Shown here: piece after piece, positions 51,213 through 60,204 of the stretch | How positions within the stretch are numbered: position 1 is the first letter of the stretch | How the letters are laid out: each line of letters starts with the position of its first letter | Source of the DNA: Hyphomicrobium sp. 99 | GTDB lineage: Bacteria; Pseudomonadota; Alphaproteobacteria; Rhizobiales; Hyphomicrobiaceae | Length of the DNA stretch: 64,000 nucleotides | Direction: 5' to 3' | Assembly: GCF_000384335.2 (NCBI RefSeq) | Contig: NZ_KQ031382.1 | Coordinates: 2,615,545-2,679,544 of the forward strand | Translations under genes and position numbers: made by a program | Notes under the pieces: model-generated | Database searches by the model: none | Seen by the model: only the letters and a program-made list of their open reading frames with translations | What the model was told of the DNA's origin: nothing

Positions 51213-52373
51213 ATGAACGAAGTAGCACCGATGGAGCAGTTCTCCGAAAAGCCCCTGGTCGAGGCTTGCGCCCGCGCGCCCGTCGGCCTTCTGGCCGAAC
51301 TGACACACCGTTGTCCGCTGCAGTGTCCCTATTGCTCAAATCCCCTCGAGCTTGATCGCGTCAATACCGAGCTGACGACTGAGCAGTGGCAAGACGTGAT
51401 GCGCCAGGCTGCTGACCTCGGCATTCTGCAAATCCATCTCTCCGGTGGCGAGCCGACCGTTCGCAAGGATCTCGAAGACATTGTCGAGGTTGCTGCGAAA
51501 GCGGGCCTTTATACGAACCTCATCACCGCGGGCGTGACGCTCACCCGTGATCGCCTGAAGCGTCTGAAGGAATTGGGCCTCGACCACGTCCAGCTTTCAA
51601 TTCAGGACGTCGACGAAGCGAACGCCGAAAAGATCTCCGCCTACAAGAACGGCCTCGCGAAGAAGCGCGAAGTCGGCAAATGGGTGCGCGAATTCGATAT
51701 GCCGCTCACCATCAACGCGCCCATCCATCGGCACAATATCGAGAACCTGCCCAACATCATCAATTTCGCCGTCGAAATGGGTGCTGGCCGCATTGAGGTG
51801 GCGAATATCCAATACTACGCCTGGGCACTCAAAAACCGCGCGAGCCTCATGCCGACCCGCGCTCAGGTTCTGAAGAGCGCCGAGATCGTCGAGGAGGCGA
51901 AAGAGCGCCTCAAAGGCATCATGGTTTTCGACTTCGTCGTGCCCGACTACTACGCAAAAACGCCGAAGCCCTGCATGGGCGGCTGGGGCCGTGGCGTCAT
52001 GAACGTCACCCCGCAGGGCCGCGTCCTTCCCTGCCATGCCGCAGAATCGGTTCCGGGCCTCGAGTTCGACAACGTCAAAGACAGGCGTCTGGCGGACATC
52101 TGGCTCAACGGTCAGGCGTTCCAGAAATACCGCGGCACCAGCTGGATGAAGGAACCGTGCCGGGGCTGTCCGCGCGCCGAGATCGACTTCGGCGGCTGCC
52201 GCTGCCAGGCCATGGCCTTCACCGGCGACCCGACGAACACCGACCCGGCCTGCAAGCTCTCGCCTCATCATTTGGCATTCGTTGCCGCTGCCGAGGCCGA
52301 AAGCGGGGTCACCGCACCTCCGCCGTTCGTCTACCGGCGCATGAGCCCCGTGAAAGCTACGGCCGGCGAGTGA
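51213..52373 (+). CDS. pqqE: PqqE, radical SAM enzyme
   Basis: A 386-residue radical SAM protein that forms the carbon-carbon bond between Glu and Tyr of PqqA. The SAM cluster motif is C-P-L-Q-C-P-Y-C near residue 30; the SPASM auxiliary-cluster cysteines are in [18 protein letters not shown] and [24 protein letters not shown] 51213 follows GGAG; an in-frame TTG at 51189 is less likely. It is the last pqq gene; pqqF/G are not present here. Confidence 0.95.
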   Translation: MNEVAPMEQFSEKPLVEACARAPVGLLAELTHRCPLQCPYCSNPLELDRVNTELTTEQWQDVMRQAADLGILQIHLSGGEPTVRKDLEDIVEVAAKAGLYTNLITAGVTLTRDRLKRLKELGLDHVQLSIQDVDEANAEKISAYKNGLAKKREVGKWVREFDMPLTINAPIHRHNIENLPNIINFAVEMGAGRIEVANIQYYAWALKNRASLMPTRAQVLKSAEIVEEAKERLKGIMVFDFVVPDYYAKTPKPCMGGWGRGVMNVTPQGRVLPCHAAESVPGLEFDNVKDRRLADIWLNGQAFQKYRGTSWMKEPCRGCPRAEIDFGGCRCQAMAFTGDPTNTDPACKLSPHHLAFVAAAEAESGVTAPPPFVYRRMSPVKATAGE

Positions 52374-52556
52374 AACTGATTATCCGGCGCTTGAGCCAGA
52401 TCTTGCAGTGCAAGGTAATCGCCTAAAGTTTTCCCACCCGGTGCGGCATTCTGTTCGGCTTCGGTTCAGAAAAAAAATGGCAACTTCCTGCGACTGAGCT
52501 ATGAGTTGGAGCGTTTCTAAAAGGCCGCTCAGGCGAAACGGGAAGGAAAAGATATA

Positions 52557-52913
52557 ATGCGCAAGTGGGTTCTGGCGATTGCGATGATCGCAGCAGTACC
52601 GACCGCTGCCATGTCCGCCGATGCGGATGCAGGCAAGACGGTCTTCAATAAGTGCAAAGCCTGCCATCAGGTCGACAAGAACGGCGTTGGTCCGCACCTT
52701 GGCGGTCTCGTTGGCCGTAAGGCTGGCACCGTCGAAGGTTACAACTATTCGGAAGCGCTGAAGAACTCTGGCATCACGTGGGACGAAGCAGCTCTCGACA
52801 AGTGGCTGCAGGGTCCGGCCAAGGACGTCCCCGGTACGAAGATGATCTTCGCCGGCATCAAGGACGAAGGCGACCGCGCAAACCTCATCGAATATCTCAA
52901 GACGCTGAAGTAA
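52557..52913 (+). CDS. Small class I cytochrome c
   Basis: A 118-residue periplasmic cytochrome c with signal peptide (residues 1-20, ending AAMSA), heme motif CKACH at residues 33-37 and a Met ligand in GTKMIF near 99. The pattern is that of cytochrome c-550/c2 and mitochondrial-type cytochromes (DKNGVGPHLGGLVGRKAG). It lies 183 bases downstream of pqqE with its own strong AAGGAAAAG, and is followed by a terminator. It could accept electrons on the path from PQQ dehydrogenases, but it is not the MxaG type with certainty. Confidence 0.88.
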   Translation: MRKWVLAIAMIAAVPTAAMSADADAGKTVFNKCKACHQVDKNGVGPHLGGLVGRKAGTVEGYNYSEALKNSGITWDEAALDKWLQGPAKDVPGTKMIFAGIKDEGDRANLIEYLKTLK

Positions 52914-52943
52914 AAATCACCGTCTGATTGCCGATTGACGAAA

Positions 52944-52980
52944 GCGCCGCGCAGACGAGAGTCCGCGCGGCGTTTTTCTT
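52944..52980 (+). terminator. Intrinsic terminator after the cytochrome gene
   Basis: CGCCGCGC and GCGCGGCG form a perfect 8-bp stem with a 12-base loop followed by TTTTTCTTTT. It ends the cytochrome transcript just before the convergent folK. Confidence 0.88.
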
Positions 52981-52998
52981 TTGCTTATCGCTTGGCTC

Positions 52999-53520
52999 CT
53001 AAAGAGGCTGAACCTCGCGGGTATCGAGCTTCTCGAGCATCTCCTCGATCGTCCGGCCATTGAGCGTCAGCTCCGGCGCGACATCCTTGAGCGGCACCAG
53101 CACGAATGCGCGCTCGGCAATAAGCGGATGCGGAACGGTGAGATCCGGGTCAGCGATCTCGAGATCCCGGAACGTCAGGATATCGACATCGATGATACGT
53201 GGGCCCCACCGGCGCGTGCGAACGCGACCCATATCGTTTTCAACGGCTTGGCAATGCTTCAGCAGAGCATGCGGCGAAAGCTCGGTTTGAACCGCCACGC
53301 AGGCATTCACGAACCAGTCCTGATCCGTGACGCCCCACGGAGCCGACCGATAAAGCTTTGACCGCGAGACCACCCGTAGTGATCCGTCGGCCGTCAACCG
53401 ACGGATCGCATCCTCGATGTTTTCGGTGCGGTTGCCTATGTTCGTCCCAAGCGCCAGGATGGCATTGAACACGCCCTCGCTCGCTCGAAGCTGCGCCTCC
53501 GCGCGTTCGACCTTCGCCAT
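52999..53520 (-). CDS. folK: 2-amino-4-hydroxy-6-hydroxymethyldihydropteridine diphosphokinase
   Basis: A 173-residue FolK that transfers pyrophosphate to 6-hydroxymethyl-dihydropterin. LALGTNIGNRTENI near residue 23, SAPWGVTDQDWFVNACVAV, RWGPRIIDVDIL (the metal and ATP site) and PHPLIAERAFVLVPL are all conserved. It is preceded by the pterin dehydratase gene on the same strand. Besides folate, the product could feed H4MPT synthesis, whose genes lie just beyond. Confidence 0.95.
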   Translation of the reverse strand: MAKVERAEAQLRASEGVFNAILALGTNIGNRTENIEDAIRRLTADGSLRVVSRSKLYRSAPWGVTDQDWFVNACVAVQTELSPHALLKHCQAVENDMGRVRTRRWGPRIIDVDILTFRDLEIADPDLTVPHPLIAERAFVLVPLKDVAPELTLNGRTIEEMLEKLDTREVQPL

Positions 53521-53544
53521 TGAACGTCTCTCCGGACCTCAGGC

Positions 53545-53922
53545 TCAATCGTACTTGATATAAGCAAACCGCATATCGCCGGTGGGCGTGCCTTCGAGAC
53601 CCTTGCCCTCTTTGCCCGGCTGCCAATGCACGACCTCCTCGATCTTTTTCGCCAATTCGAGATCCTTGGACGTGATGCCCTTGGCCGCATGGTTCATGAG
53701 ACGAACCTCGACCCAAGCATAGGAGAGCGTCATATCTGGATGATGCCACGCCGCTTCGGCAAGATGGCCGACGGTATTGACGACCATCAGCGTGCCTTTC
53801 CAGCTCGCCGTCTTGTATGTGCGGCGTATCCAGCCGTTCTCGAGCTTCCAGGTCGGAAGGTTGGCGGCCAGCCAAGCATTAACATCGGCATCGGCCATCG
53901 GTTTTTCGCGTTCTGCACTCAT
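53545..53922 (-). CDS. Pterin-4a-carbinolamine dehydratase-like protein
   Basis: A 125-residue member of the PCD/DCoH family. The catalytic histidines are in VGHLAEAAWHHPDMTLSYAWVEVRLMNHAAKGITSKDLELAKKIEEV; the family's usual E-x-x-x-H-H-P is A-E-A-A-W-H-H-P here. Phenylalanine hydroxylase is not nearby. The position between folK and the H4MPT genes suggests a role in pterin or methanopterin metabolism. Start ATG 53922 (GGAGG about 11 bases ahead) is preferred over TTG 53940. Confidence 0.88.
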   Translation of the reverse strand: MSAEREKPMADADVNAWLAANLPTWKLENGWIRRTYKTASWKGTLMVVNTVGHLAEAAWHHPDMTLSYAWVEVRLMNHAAKGITSKDLELAKKIEEVVHWQPGKEGKGLEGTPTGDMRFAYIKYD

Positions 53923-53998
53923 CTTGCCCTCGACCTCCAATTATCGGACAACTCGCTTCTTTAAATCCTACCGCCGCCGCAACCGTGAAAGCAAACGG

Positions 53999-55027
53999 AT
54001 GCCTGCAGCGGTTTTCAAGAAAGGACCGTCTTACGTGAGGCCTTTTCCGGCATCCTCTGCCGCGATCCGCGTCACGGCTCCCGCGCGCTTGCACTTGGGC
54101 TTCCTCGATTTGAACGGGGACCTGGGGCGACGCTACGGAAGCATTGGCTTGAGCATCGACCGCCCGAGTACCCACCTCTCGGTCGCAAAGGCCGATGAAC
54201 ATTCAGCCTCCGGACACGAAAGCCAGCGCGCCGTTGCATTACTCCGCAAGTTCGCCGGAGAACGGCCCGGTCACGGCTACGCTATAAACATCTCTGAAGC
54301 TATCCCTGCCCACGCCGGTCTCGGCTCAGGCACGCAACTCGCCCTCGCCATCGGCGCGGCAGTTGCCGCGATCGAAGGGCGCGAACTGTCAGCTGCGGAC
54401 GTTGCCACTCTTGGCGAACGCGGCGCGCGATCAGGCATCGGAGTCGAGGCATTCACGTCGGGCGGCTTCATCATCGACGGGGGCAAGGGCAAAACGGACA
54501 GGCCTCCGCCTGTAACGCTGCGCTCCGATTTTCCGCCGGACTGGCGAGTGATGCTGATCCTCGATCCCCGCCATGCCGGCGTTTCCGGCGAAGCAGAGGT
54601 AACGGCCTTCGCCGGGCTTCCACCATTTCCCGAGTCGAGCGCCGCCCACATCTGCCACCTGGTCCTGATGAAACTCGTGCCGGGCCTGAAGGAACAAGAC
54701 CTCGCCGCGTTCGGTTCAGCCTTGACCGAAATTCAAGAAATCGTCGGCGGCCATTTCGCCTCGAAGCAAGGCGGTAGCGCATGGACCAGCAAAGCCGTCG
54801 GAAATCTCGCTTCGCGCATGCGGGAACAGGGTGCAACCGGCATCGGACAAAGCTCCTGGGGGCCGACCGGGTTCGCCTTTGTCGATAGCCAGAAAGCGGC
54901 AGAACGCCTCTATCATTCTTTAAACGAAGACGCTAAACGCGACGGGCTCGAAATCCTTATCGCACACGGCCGCAACACTGGCGCCCGCATAGAAGCGCTG
55001 CGAAATCCAAAACGAACGGAGCATTAA
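53999..55027 (+). CDS. mptG: Beta-ribofuranosylaminobenzene 5'-phosphate synthase-like (MptG)
   Basis: A 342-residue GHMP-kinase-fold enzyme matching β-RFAP synthase, which joins p-aminobenzoate/4-hydroxybenzoate to phosphoribosyl pyrophosphate in the first step specific to methanopterin. RVTAPARLHLGFLDLNGDLGRRYGSIGLSI near residue 25, the GHMP loop IPAHAGLGSGTQLALAIG near 105, and the C-terminal GIGQSSWGPTGFAFV. The N-terminus is uncertain: ATG 53999 has a weak site and a GTG lies at about 54034. It starts the mptG-mtdB-orf17-mch-orf5-orf7 operon. Confidence 0.87.
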   Translation: MPAAVFKKGPSYVRPFPASSAAIRVTAPARLHLGFLDLNGDLGRRYGSIGLSIDRPSTHLSVAKADEHSASGHESQRAVALLRKFAGERPGHGYAINISEAIPAHAGLGSGTQLALAIGAAVAAIEGRELSAADVATLGERGARSGIGVEAFTSGGFIIDGGKGKTDRPPPVTLRSDFPPDWRVMLILDPRHAGVSGEAEVTAFAGLPPFPESSAAHICHLVLMKLVPGLKEQDLAAFGSALTEIQEIVGGHFASKQGGSAWTSKAVGNLASRMREQGATGIGQSSWGPTGFAFVDSQKAAERLYHSLNEDAKRDGLEILIAHGRNTGARIEALRNPKRTEH

Positions 55028-55032
55028 ACCCA

Positions 55033-55938
55033 ATGAGCGACGCAACTCCTATTCTTCATATGCTCGCGCCGCAGAAGCACATGAGCCCCTTCGACGTGAA
55101 CATGGCGGCTGATGCTGGCTACAAGGTCATCGTTCCCTACATCAACGTCGAATTGGGCGAAGTCACAGGCCTCATCCAGGACGCTATTTTCTCGCGCCCC
55201 CCGAACTACGGCGTACGCACCGGATTCTTCATGGGCGGCAAGGATGCGATCCTCGCTCTCGACATGCTGGAAGCCGCCAAAAAGGCGATGGTGCCCCCGT
55301 TCGAATGCTCCGTCTTCGCTGACCCGGCAGGCTCGTTCACGACGGCAGCCGCAATGGTCGCCTGCGTTGAGAAGCTCCTGAAGGAGAAGTTCAACAGAGA
55401 CTGGAAGGGCACCAAGGTCGCAGTCTTCGGCGCAACCGGCGTCGTCGGCTTCGCATCCTCGATCATCTCGGCACTCGAAGGCGCCGAAGTTCAACTCGTC
55501 GCCCACCGTGGCGTTGAGCGCGTCATCAAGAACGCCGACATCTCGAAGGCCCGCTTCGGCGTCGACCTGAAGGCCGTCCCCGGCGAAACCGACGCGCAGA
55601 AGCAAGAGATCATCGCCAACGCTGACGTCATCTTCGCGGCAGCCGCAGCCGGTGTTCAGGTCGTCTCCAAGGAACACAAAGCGGTTGCGAAGAACCTGAA
55701 GGTCATCGCGGACGTCAACGCCGTGCCGCCTGCTGGCGTCGAAGGCATGGAGCTTTTCATGAACGGCGAAAAGCTTCCGGGTTGCGACGCGCTCGGCGTC
55801 GGCCCGCTCGCAATCGGCGACATCAAGTACAAATGCGAATCGGGCCTGTTCAAGCAGATGATCGATTCCGACAAGCCGCTGGTGCTCGACTTCCGCGACG
55901 CCTACGCGTTCGCGAAGAAGCTCGTCGGACTGGGTTGA
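55033..55938 (+). CDS. mtdB: NAD(P)-dependent methylene-H4MPT dehydrogenase MtdB
   Basis: A 301-residue enzyme that oxidises methylene-H4MPT to methenyl-H4MPT with NAD or NADP. N-terminal ILHMLAPQKHMSPFDVNMAADAGYK, the substrate-side RTGFFMGGKDAILALDMLEAAKKAMVPPFE, and Rossmann motif FGATGVVG near residue 135 followed by AHRGVERV are as in MtdB of Methylobacterium and Hyphomicrobium. It is the central step of formaldehyde oxidation, between Fae and Mch. It starts five bases after the mptG stop. Confidence 0.95.
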   Translation: MSDATPILHMLAPQKHMSPFDVNMAADAGYKVIVPYINVELGEVTGLIQDAIFSRPPNYGVRTGFFMGGKDAILALDMLEAAKKAMVPPFECSVFADPAGSFTTAAAMVACVEKLLKEKFNRDWKGTKVAVFGATGVVGFASSIISALEGAEVQLVAHRGVERVIKNADISKARFGVDLKAVPGETDAQKQEIIANADVIFAAAAAGVQVVSKEHKAVAKNLKVIADVNAVPPAGVEGMELFMNGEKLPGCDALGVGPLAIGDIKYKCESGLFKQMIDSDKPLVLDFRDAYAFAKKLVGLG

Positions 55939-55960
55939 GGCCTAGAGCTGGAGCAGAACG

Positions 55961-57187
55961 GTGAGCGGCGAGACGGTCCTCATCGCCGCGTTCTCCGGGC
56001 GGAGCCTCGCGCAATCCGCCCGGCGCGCTGGTTTTAAACCGCTCGTCGTCGACGCCTTCGGCGATCTCGATACACGACACGCCGCCGGGGACTTTCGCGT
56101 TCTCGACGGCGTCATGCAAACGGGCTTCCGCACGAAGCCGCTGATTGCAGCACTCGAAGACCTCTCCCGATCGGCTGCAACCAAGCCAATCGGCCTCGTC
56201 CTCGGTTCCGGCTTCGAGGATAAACTGCGCCTCGTCGCAGCGCTTGCGAGCCGGTTCAAGTTGCTCGGCTCCGACACCGCAACCTACAAAGCCTGCAAAG
56301 ATCCCCGATCCTTCTTCGCGCTGCTCGACAGGCTCGGCATCCCGCATCCCGAGACGCAAGCCGAGCCGCCCGCCGATCCGGAGGGTTGGATATCGAAACG
56401 CGTCGGCGGTAGCGGCGGACGCCACATCCGCGCCTGCCACGGATCCCAGCGCGCAAAGCCACGCCGCTATTTCCAGAGGCTGCTCGACGGCGAACGCATT
56501 TCCGCAGGCGGTGTCTTCACGGACCAGGGAAGTACGATTTCGCTCAGCCGACAGTGGATCTCGCCATCCCCCGAACACCCATTTCGGTTTGGCGGCTGCG
56601 TGTCGATGCCAGCCATCGACGAACGTCTCCGCGAAACAATATTGAACGCGGTTCACGCAGTCGCGAATGACATCGGACTGCGAGGCATGGCCTCGTTCGA
56701 TTTCATCGTCAGTCCCGCGCCTGATACCGCGCCCGGCGGCCGGCTCCGCGCAGCGGAGTCGCTGGGCGCAAACAAAGATATCGCCGAAGGCAAGTCGCCG
56801 GGTGCCAGCAAAGGCTCCGCATACCTGCTCGAAATCAATCCCCGGCCGGGGGCATCGCTCGACGTGCTCGACAGCGATGACGGCCAGCTATTCGCCGATC
56901 ACATTGCCGCCTGGACCGCCGGGACCCTCCCGACGAGGGATCGCGGGCCAGCCAAATCGGCGAAGGCCGCCGCCATCCTGCACGCCGACCGCGGGCCCGT
57001 CATTCTTAAAGAAATTCAGTGGCCCGACTGGACCGCCGATCGCGGTGCCCCTGGAACATTCATCCCCCTCGGCGCGCCGCTCGCCACCACGTTCGCCGAA
57101 GCCCCAACGGCCGATGCGGCAGAAGCGCTCGCCCGTAAACGCTTGGCGGAACTTGAGGACCTGATATACGGACACCCCAAATCCTGA
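55961..57187 (+). CDS. ATP-grasp protein of the H4MPT cluster (orf17-type)
   Basis: A 408-residue ATP-grasp enzyme of the kind found in H4MPT clusters (orf17/COG2232-like), probably a ligase in cofactor synthesis. It shows VLGSGFEDKLRLVAALASRF, WISKRVGGSGGRHIR near residue 145, a central GVFTDQGSTISL, FDFIV and YLLEINPRPGASLDVLD near 290. The stretch at about residues 257-288 (after APDTAPGG, up to ASKGSAYLLE) is absent from what I expect of the family and is partly encoded by a palindromic repeat (56729-56769). It starts with GTG behind GGAG. The frame is kept. Confidence 0.8.
   Translation: MSGETVLIAAFSGRSLAQSARRAGFKPLVVDAFGDLDTRHAAGDFRVLDGVMQTGFRTKPLIAALEDLSRSAATKPIGLVLGSGFEDKLRLVAALASRFKLLGSDTATYKACKDPRSFFALLDRLGIPHPETQAEPPADPEGWISKRVGGSGGRHIRACHGSQRAKPRRYFQRLLDGERISAGGVFTDQGSTISLSRQWISPSPEHPFRFGGCVSMPAIDERLRETILNAVHAVANDIGLRGMASFDFIVSPAPDTAPGGRLRAAESLGANKDIAEGKSPGASKGSAYLLEINPRPGASLDVLDSDDGQLFADHIAAWTAGTLPTRDRGPAKSAKAAAILHADRGPVILKEIQWPDWTADRGAPGTFIPLGAPLATTFAEAPTADAAEALARKRLAELEDLIYGHPKS
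56729..56769. repeat. Palindromic repeat copy inside a coding sequence
   Basis: A nested palindrome with outer arms GCGCCCGGCG/CGCTGGGCGC (one mismatch) and inner CTCCGC/GCGGAG. Twenty-eight central bases are identical to repeat units at 17383 and nearly so at 17489. It lies in frame in the orf17-type gene and encodes part of GGRLRAAESLGA, an apparent insertion between two conserved parts of the ATP-grasp fold. Confidence 0.8.
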
Positions 57188-57200
57188 CCCGGAGTTTCTA

Positions 57201-58160
57201 ATGGTAAAGCAGCCCAGCGTTTCGGCAGGCGCCGCAAAGATCGTTGACGACATCGTTGCCAATGCCGATGCGCTCCGCATCTCCGTCACGAAAGGCAGCC
57301 TCGGCGAACGCCTTATCGATATGGGCGCTAGCGTTGTCGGCGGACTCGAAGCCGGCCGCCGCCTCGGCGAAGTCTGCATGGGCGGCCTCGGCACCGTCGC
57401 ATTCACGCAGTCCTCCGGACTTCCCAATTGGCCGCTCGGTGTCGTCGTCTCGTCGAACAATCCGGTCATTGCCTGCCTTGCCAGCCAGTATGCTGGTTGG
57501 ACGATCACGGATGAAGCATCGGGCTTCTTCGCGCTTGGTTCGGGCCCAGCACGCGCTCTCTCGCGCGTCGAAGACTTGTACAAAGAACTCGGTTACGCAG
57601 ACCACCACCAGCAGGCAACGCTCGTCATCGAAGGCGATAAAGCTCCGCCGTCCGCAGTCATCGCCAAGGTGGCGACTGCCAGCGGCGTCGACCCGACTGG
57701 CCTCACCATCATGTACGCGACGACCTGGAGCCTCGCCGGCACCGTGCAGATCGCGGCTCGCGTTCTCGAGGTCGCGATTCACAAAGCGCACGCCCTCCAC
57801 TTCCCGCTCGAGAACATCCTCGACGGCACCGGCACGACGGCCATCGCGCCGCCGGTTCCCGATTTCGTCAAGGCGATGGGCCGCACCAACGACGCCATCA
57901 TCTACGGCGGCCGCATCCATCTCTTCGTCAAAGGCCCCGACACCGACGCGAAGCGCCTTGCGGAAAACCTTCCGTCGAGCACGTGCAGCGCCTACGGCAA
58001 GCCGTTCGCCGAGATCTTCGCCGACGTCCAAGGCGATTTCTACAAGATCGACCCGATGCTGTTCTCACCCGCTCAGGTGATCGTCTCGAACGTCGAGACA
58101 GGCAATTCCTTCCGCGCAGGCGAGCTCGCGCCGGAGATCGTCGATGCGAGCTTCCGCTGA
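57201..58160 (+). CDS. mch: Methenyl-H4MPT cyclohydrolase
   Basis: A 319-residue Mch that hydrolyses methenyl-H4MPT to N5-formyl-H4MPT. Conserved parts: LGERLIDMGASVVGGLEAGRRLGEVCMGGLGTV near residue 33, PVIACLASQYAGW, GSGPARAL, and NILDGTGTTAIAPP...MGRTNDAIIYGG. The start lies 13 bases after the preceding stop. The next gene begins 17 bases before its stop. This is the third H4MPT-dependent reaction after Fae and MtdB; the formyltransferase complex (fhcABCD) is outside this window. Confidence 0.96.
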   Translation: MVKQPSVSAGAAKIVDDIVANADALRISVTKGSLGERLIDMGASVVGGLEAGRRLGEVCMGGLGTVAFTQSSGLPNWPLGVVVSSNNPVIACLASQYAGWTITDEASGFFALGSGPARALSRVEDLYKELGYADHHQQATLVIEGDKAPPSAVIAKVATASGVDPTGLTIMYATTWSLAGTVQIAARVLEVAIHKAHALHFPLENILDGTGTTAIAPPVPDFVKAMGRTNDAIIYGGRIHLFVKGPDTDAKRLAENLPSSTCSAYGKPFAEIFADVQGDFYKIDPMLFSPAQVIVSNVETGNSFRAGELAPEIVDASFR

Positions 58161-59115
58161 GGTAAAGCCTGATCCGTTGCCAGGGCCAGGCGATGGTCTT
58201 CACCTCGCCCTTCTGATTGAGGAAGGGCGGGGCGAATGGCACGCGCGCCGTATCGTGCGCTCGCTCGAAGCTATGGGCGCGCGCGTCACCGTTTCCTCGC
58301 TTCCGCATTGCGCCTTCGATACCGGGCTCGAAAGCGGCATCGATATTCCGGGCTTCAAAGGCCGCTTGCCCGACGGCGTTTTCGTTCGCTCGATCTCAGC
58401 GGGCACGCTCGAACAGATCACGTTTCGCTTGGGCCTATTGCATGCATTGCGCGAAAGCGGCGTGCGCGTCTGGAACGACGCTCGCGCCATCGAACGCTGC
58501 GTTGACAAATCGCAAACCACATTTCTTCTGCACAAAAACGGTATTCCGACGCCGCGCACGCGCGTCTGCGAAACACTTCCCCATGCGCTTGAATACACCG
58601 AAGGGCTCGATCGCCCCCTCGTGGTGAAGCCGATCTTCGGCAGCCAGGGCAAAGGCATCGGTAGGATCACGGAGCAGAGCGAACTCCCCGCGCCCGAGAC
58701 CGTCGATCAGATGTATTACATGCAGGACTACGTCGCGCCGCGAGATGGCCTCTATGAGGATTGGCGCGTGCTCGCGACCCGTCATCGCATCGTCGCAGCA
58801 ATGACCCGGCGCGGCACCAATTGGGTGACGAACATTCACCAGGGCGGCAAAGCCCGCGTTCATCTCCCCGATGACGAAATGACTCGCATTTCGATGGCCG
58901 CGATGCGCGCCGTCGACGCCGATTACGCCGGCATAGATCTCATCCGCACAGCCGAGGGCGAGCTTCAGGTGCTGGAAGTCAATTCCAATCCGGCATGGCG
59001 TGGCTTGCAAAGCGTCGCCGACGTCAACATCGCCTGGGTGATCGCGGAAGATTTCTTGAAGACGGTCCTCGCGCATCGCGCTGCGTCAGGCATCCCCGTC
59101 GCCGCGGTGTCATGA
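58144..59115 (+). CDS. RimK-like ATP-grasp ligase (H4MPT cluster orf5)
   Basis: A 323-residue ATP-grasp protein like the RimK/MptN group that adds glutamate-type residues to cofactors. Conserved features: RSISAGTLEQITFRLGLLHALRESGVRVWNDARAIERCVDKSQTTFLLHKNGIPTPRT, LVVKPIFGSQGKGIGRI near residue 165, and the metal-binding VLEVNSNPAWRGLQ near 283. It is the usual orf5 beside mch in methylotrophs. Its start overlaps mch by 17 bases and its stop overlaps orf7 by four. Confidence 0.9.
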   Translation: MRASAEVKPDPLPGPGDGLHLALLIEEGRGEWHARRIVRSLEAMGARVTVSSLPHCAFDTGLESGIDIPGFKGRLPDGVFVRSISAGTLEQITFRLGLLHALRESGVRVWNDARAIERCVDKSQTTFLLHKNGIPTPRTRVCETLPHALEYTEGLDRPLVVKPIFGSQGKGIGRITEQSELPAPETVDQMYYMQDYVAPRDGLYEDWRVLATRHRIVAAMTRRGTNWVTNIHQGGKARVHLPDDEMTRISMAAMRAVDADYAGIDLIRTAEGELQVLEVNSNPAWRGLQSVADVNIAWVIAEDFLKTVLAHRAASGIPVAAVS

Positions 59116-59975
59116 AGGGCCCGCGGCACCCCGCTGAAATAACCTCGGCGTTTCTCGATGCTTGCAACGCCGAGCTCAACGCATTGAAGCCCGGCAACGT
59201 TCATCGCTATTCCTCCGGCCACGGCATGGAGGTTCTCCATTTCGAGCAGGCCGCCAAAGCCGCGGCGGGCCCAATAGCCGATCCATCGTTGAGCGTCGGC
59301 AAACGCATACTCCGGGCGACCGAAGCAAGCGTTGGCGCAACCGGCATGAATACCAACCTCGGCATCGTGCTGCTCTGCGCTCCACTGGCGAAGGCCGCGA
59401 GCGAGACGACGTTCGACGTCGGTCTCAGGCGCCGCCTCGGCAACATTCTCTCCCACCTCGACGAGCAGGACGCGGAGGACGCGTTCGAAGCAATCCGCAT
59501 CGCCAATCCGGCGGGCCTCGGCGCGGTTGGCGAGGGCGATGTCCGCGCGTCATCGAACCGCCTGACATTGATTGCTGCGATGCAGCTTGCAGCCGAACGC
59601 GATCGCATCGCCAACGCCTACGTGGACGTTTTTTCGGATGTCTTCGATTTTGCGTTGCCTATACTTCGCTCCGCCCGCGCCGAACAACCCGCCGATCCAA
59701 ATTTCGCGATCACCACCCTGCACATGGCGCTCCTCGCCGAATTCCCCGACACGCACATCGCCCGGAAATACGACGCGGAAACCGCCGCCGGTGTGCAGCG
59801 CGAAGCCCTCGCGTTAAGATCGAGCTGGTTTCCTGTTGCAACTGCGAAATCTTTGCCCCTCCTTCTGGAATTCGACGCAAAGTTGAAACAGACCCGTCGC
59901 AATCCTGGCACAACCGCCGATTTCGTCGTCACGACCCTTTTCGCCGACGCTCTGATCGAGCGGAAACATTTGTGA
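59112..59975 (+). CDS. Triphosphoribosyl-dephospho-CoA synthase-like protein (H4MPT cluster orf7)
   Basis: A 287-residue protein related to CitG/MdcB, as the orf7 product of H4MPT clusters. LDACNAELNALKPGNVHRYSSGHGMEV near residue 14 matches the CitG pattern of E-x-x-x-x-K-P-G-x-V, then TNLGIVLLCAPLAKA and the helical C-terminus with DTHIARKYD. Mutants of this gene in Methylobacterium affect H4MPT-dependent growth; its exact reaction is not established. ATG 59112 overlaps the orf5 stop. Confidence 0.9.
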   Translation: MKGPRHPAEITSAFLDACNAELNALKPGNVHRYSSGHGMEVLHFEQAAKAAAGPIADPSLSVGKRILRATEASVGATGMNTNLGIVLLCAPLAKAASETTFDVGLRRRLGNILSHLDEQDAEDAFEAIRIANPAGLGAVGEGDVRASSNRLTLIAAMQLAAERDRIANAYVDVFSDVFDFALPILRSARAEQPADPNFAITTLHMALLAEFPDTHIARKYDAETAAGVQREALALRSSWFPVATAKSLPLLLEFDAKLKQTRRNPGTTADFVVTTLFADALIERKHL

Positions 59976-60149
59976 ATGCCGTCACACCCGATTTTAAGGG
60001 CTTGTCTCGCCCGGTGACCTGAGGCAATACAGGCGCCGTGTCCGCTTTCTCTGCGGGCCGATCCCTGTGCCGACGCTGGTACTCATGCCACCAGGGCGCC
60101 GACGTACTTGGATATTCATCGCCAGAGCAGTACAGCGAAGTCCCGGCTT

Positions 60150-60179
60150 TTGACGGGGGAGCGTTGGTGCTCGTATTCT
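60150..60179 (+). promoter_or_regulatory. Candidate promoter of fae
   Basis: TTGACG at 60150-60155 and TATTCT at 60174-60179 with an 18-base spacer; transcription would start about 18 bases before the fae start codon. Fae is usually one of the most abundant methylotroph proteins, so a separate promoter between orf7 and fae is expected. The match is moderate. Confidence 0.5.
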
Positions 60180-60204
60180 TTATTTCGTGGGAGGAACCCC
60201 CCTA

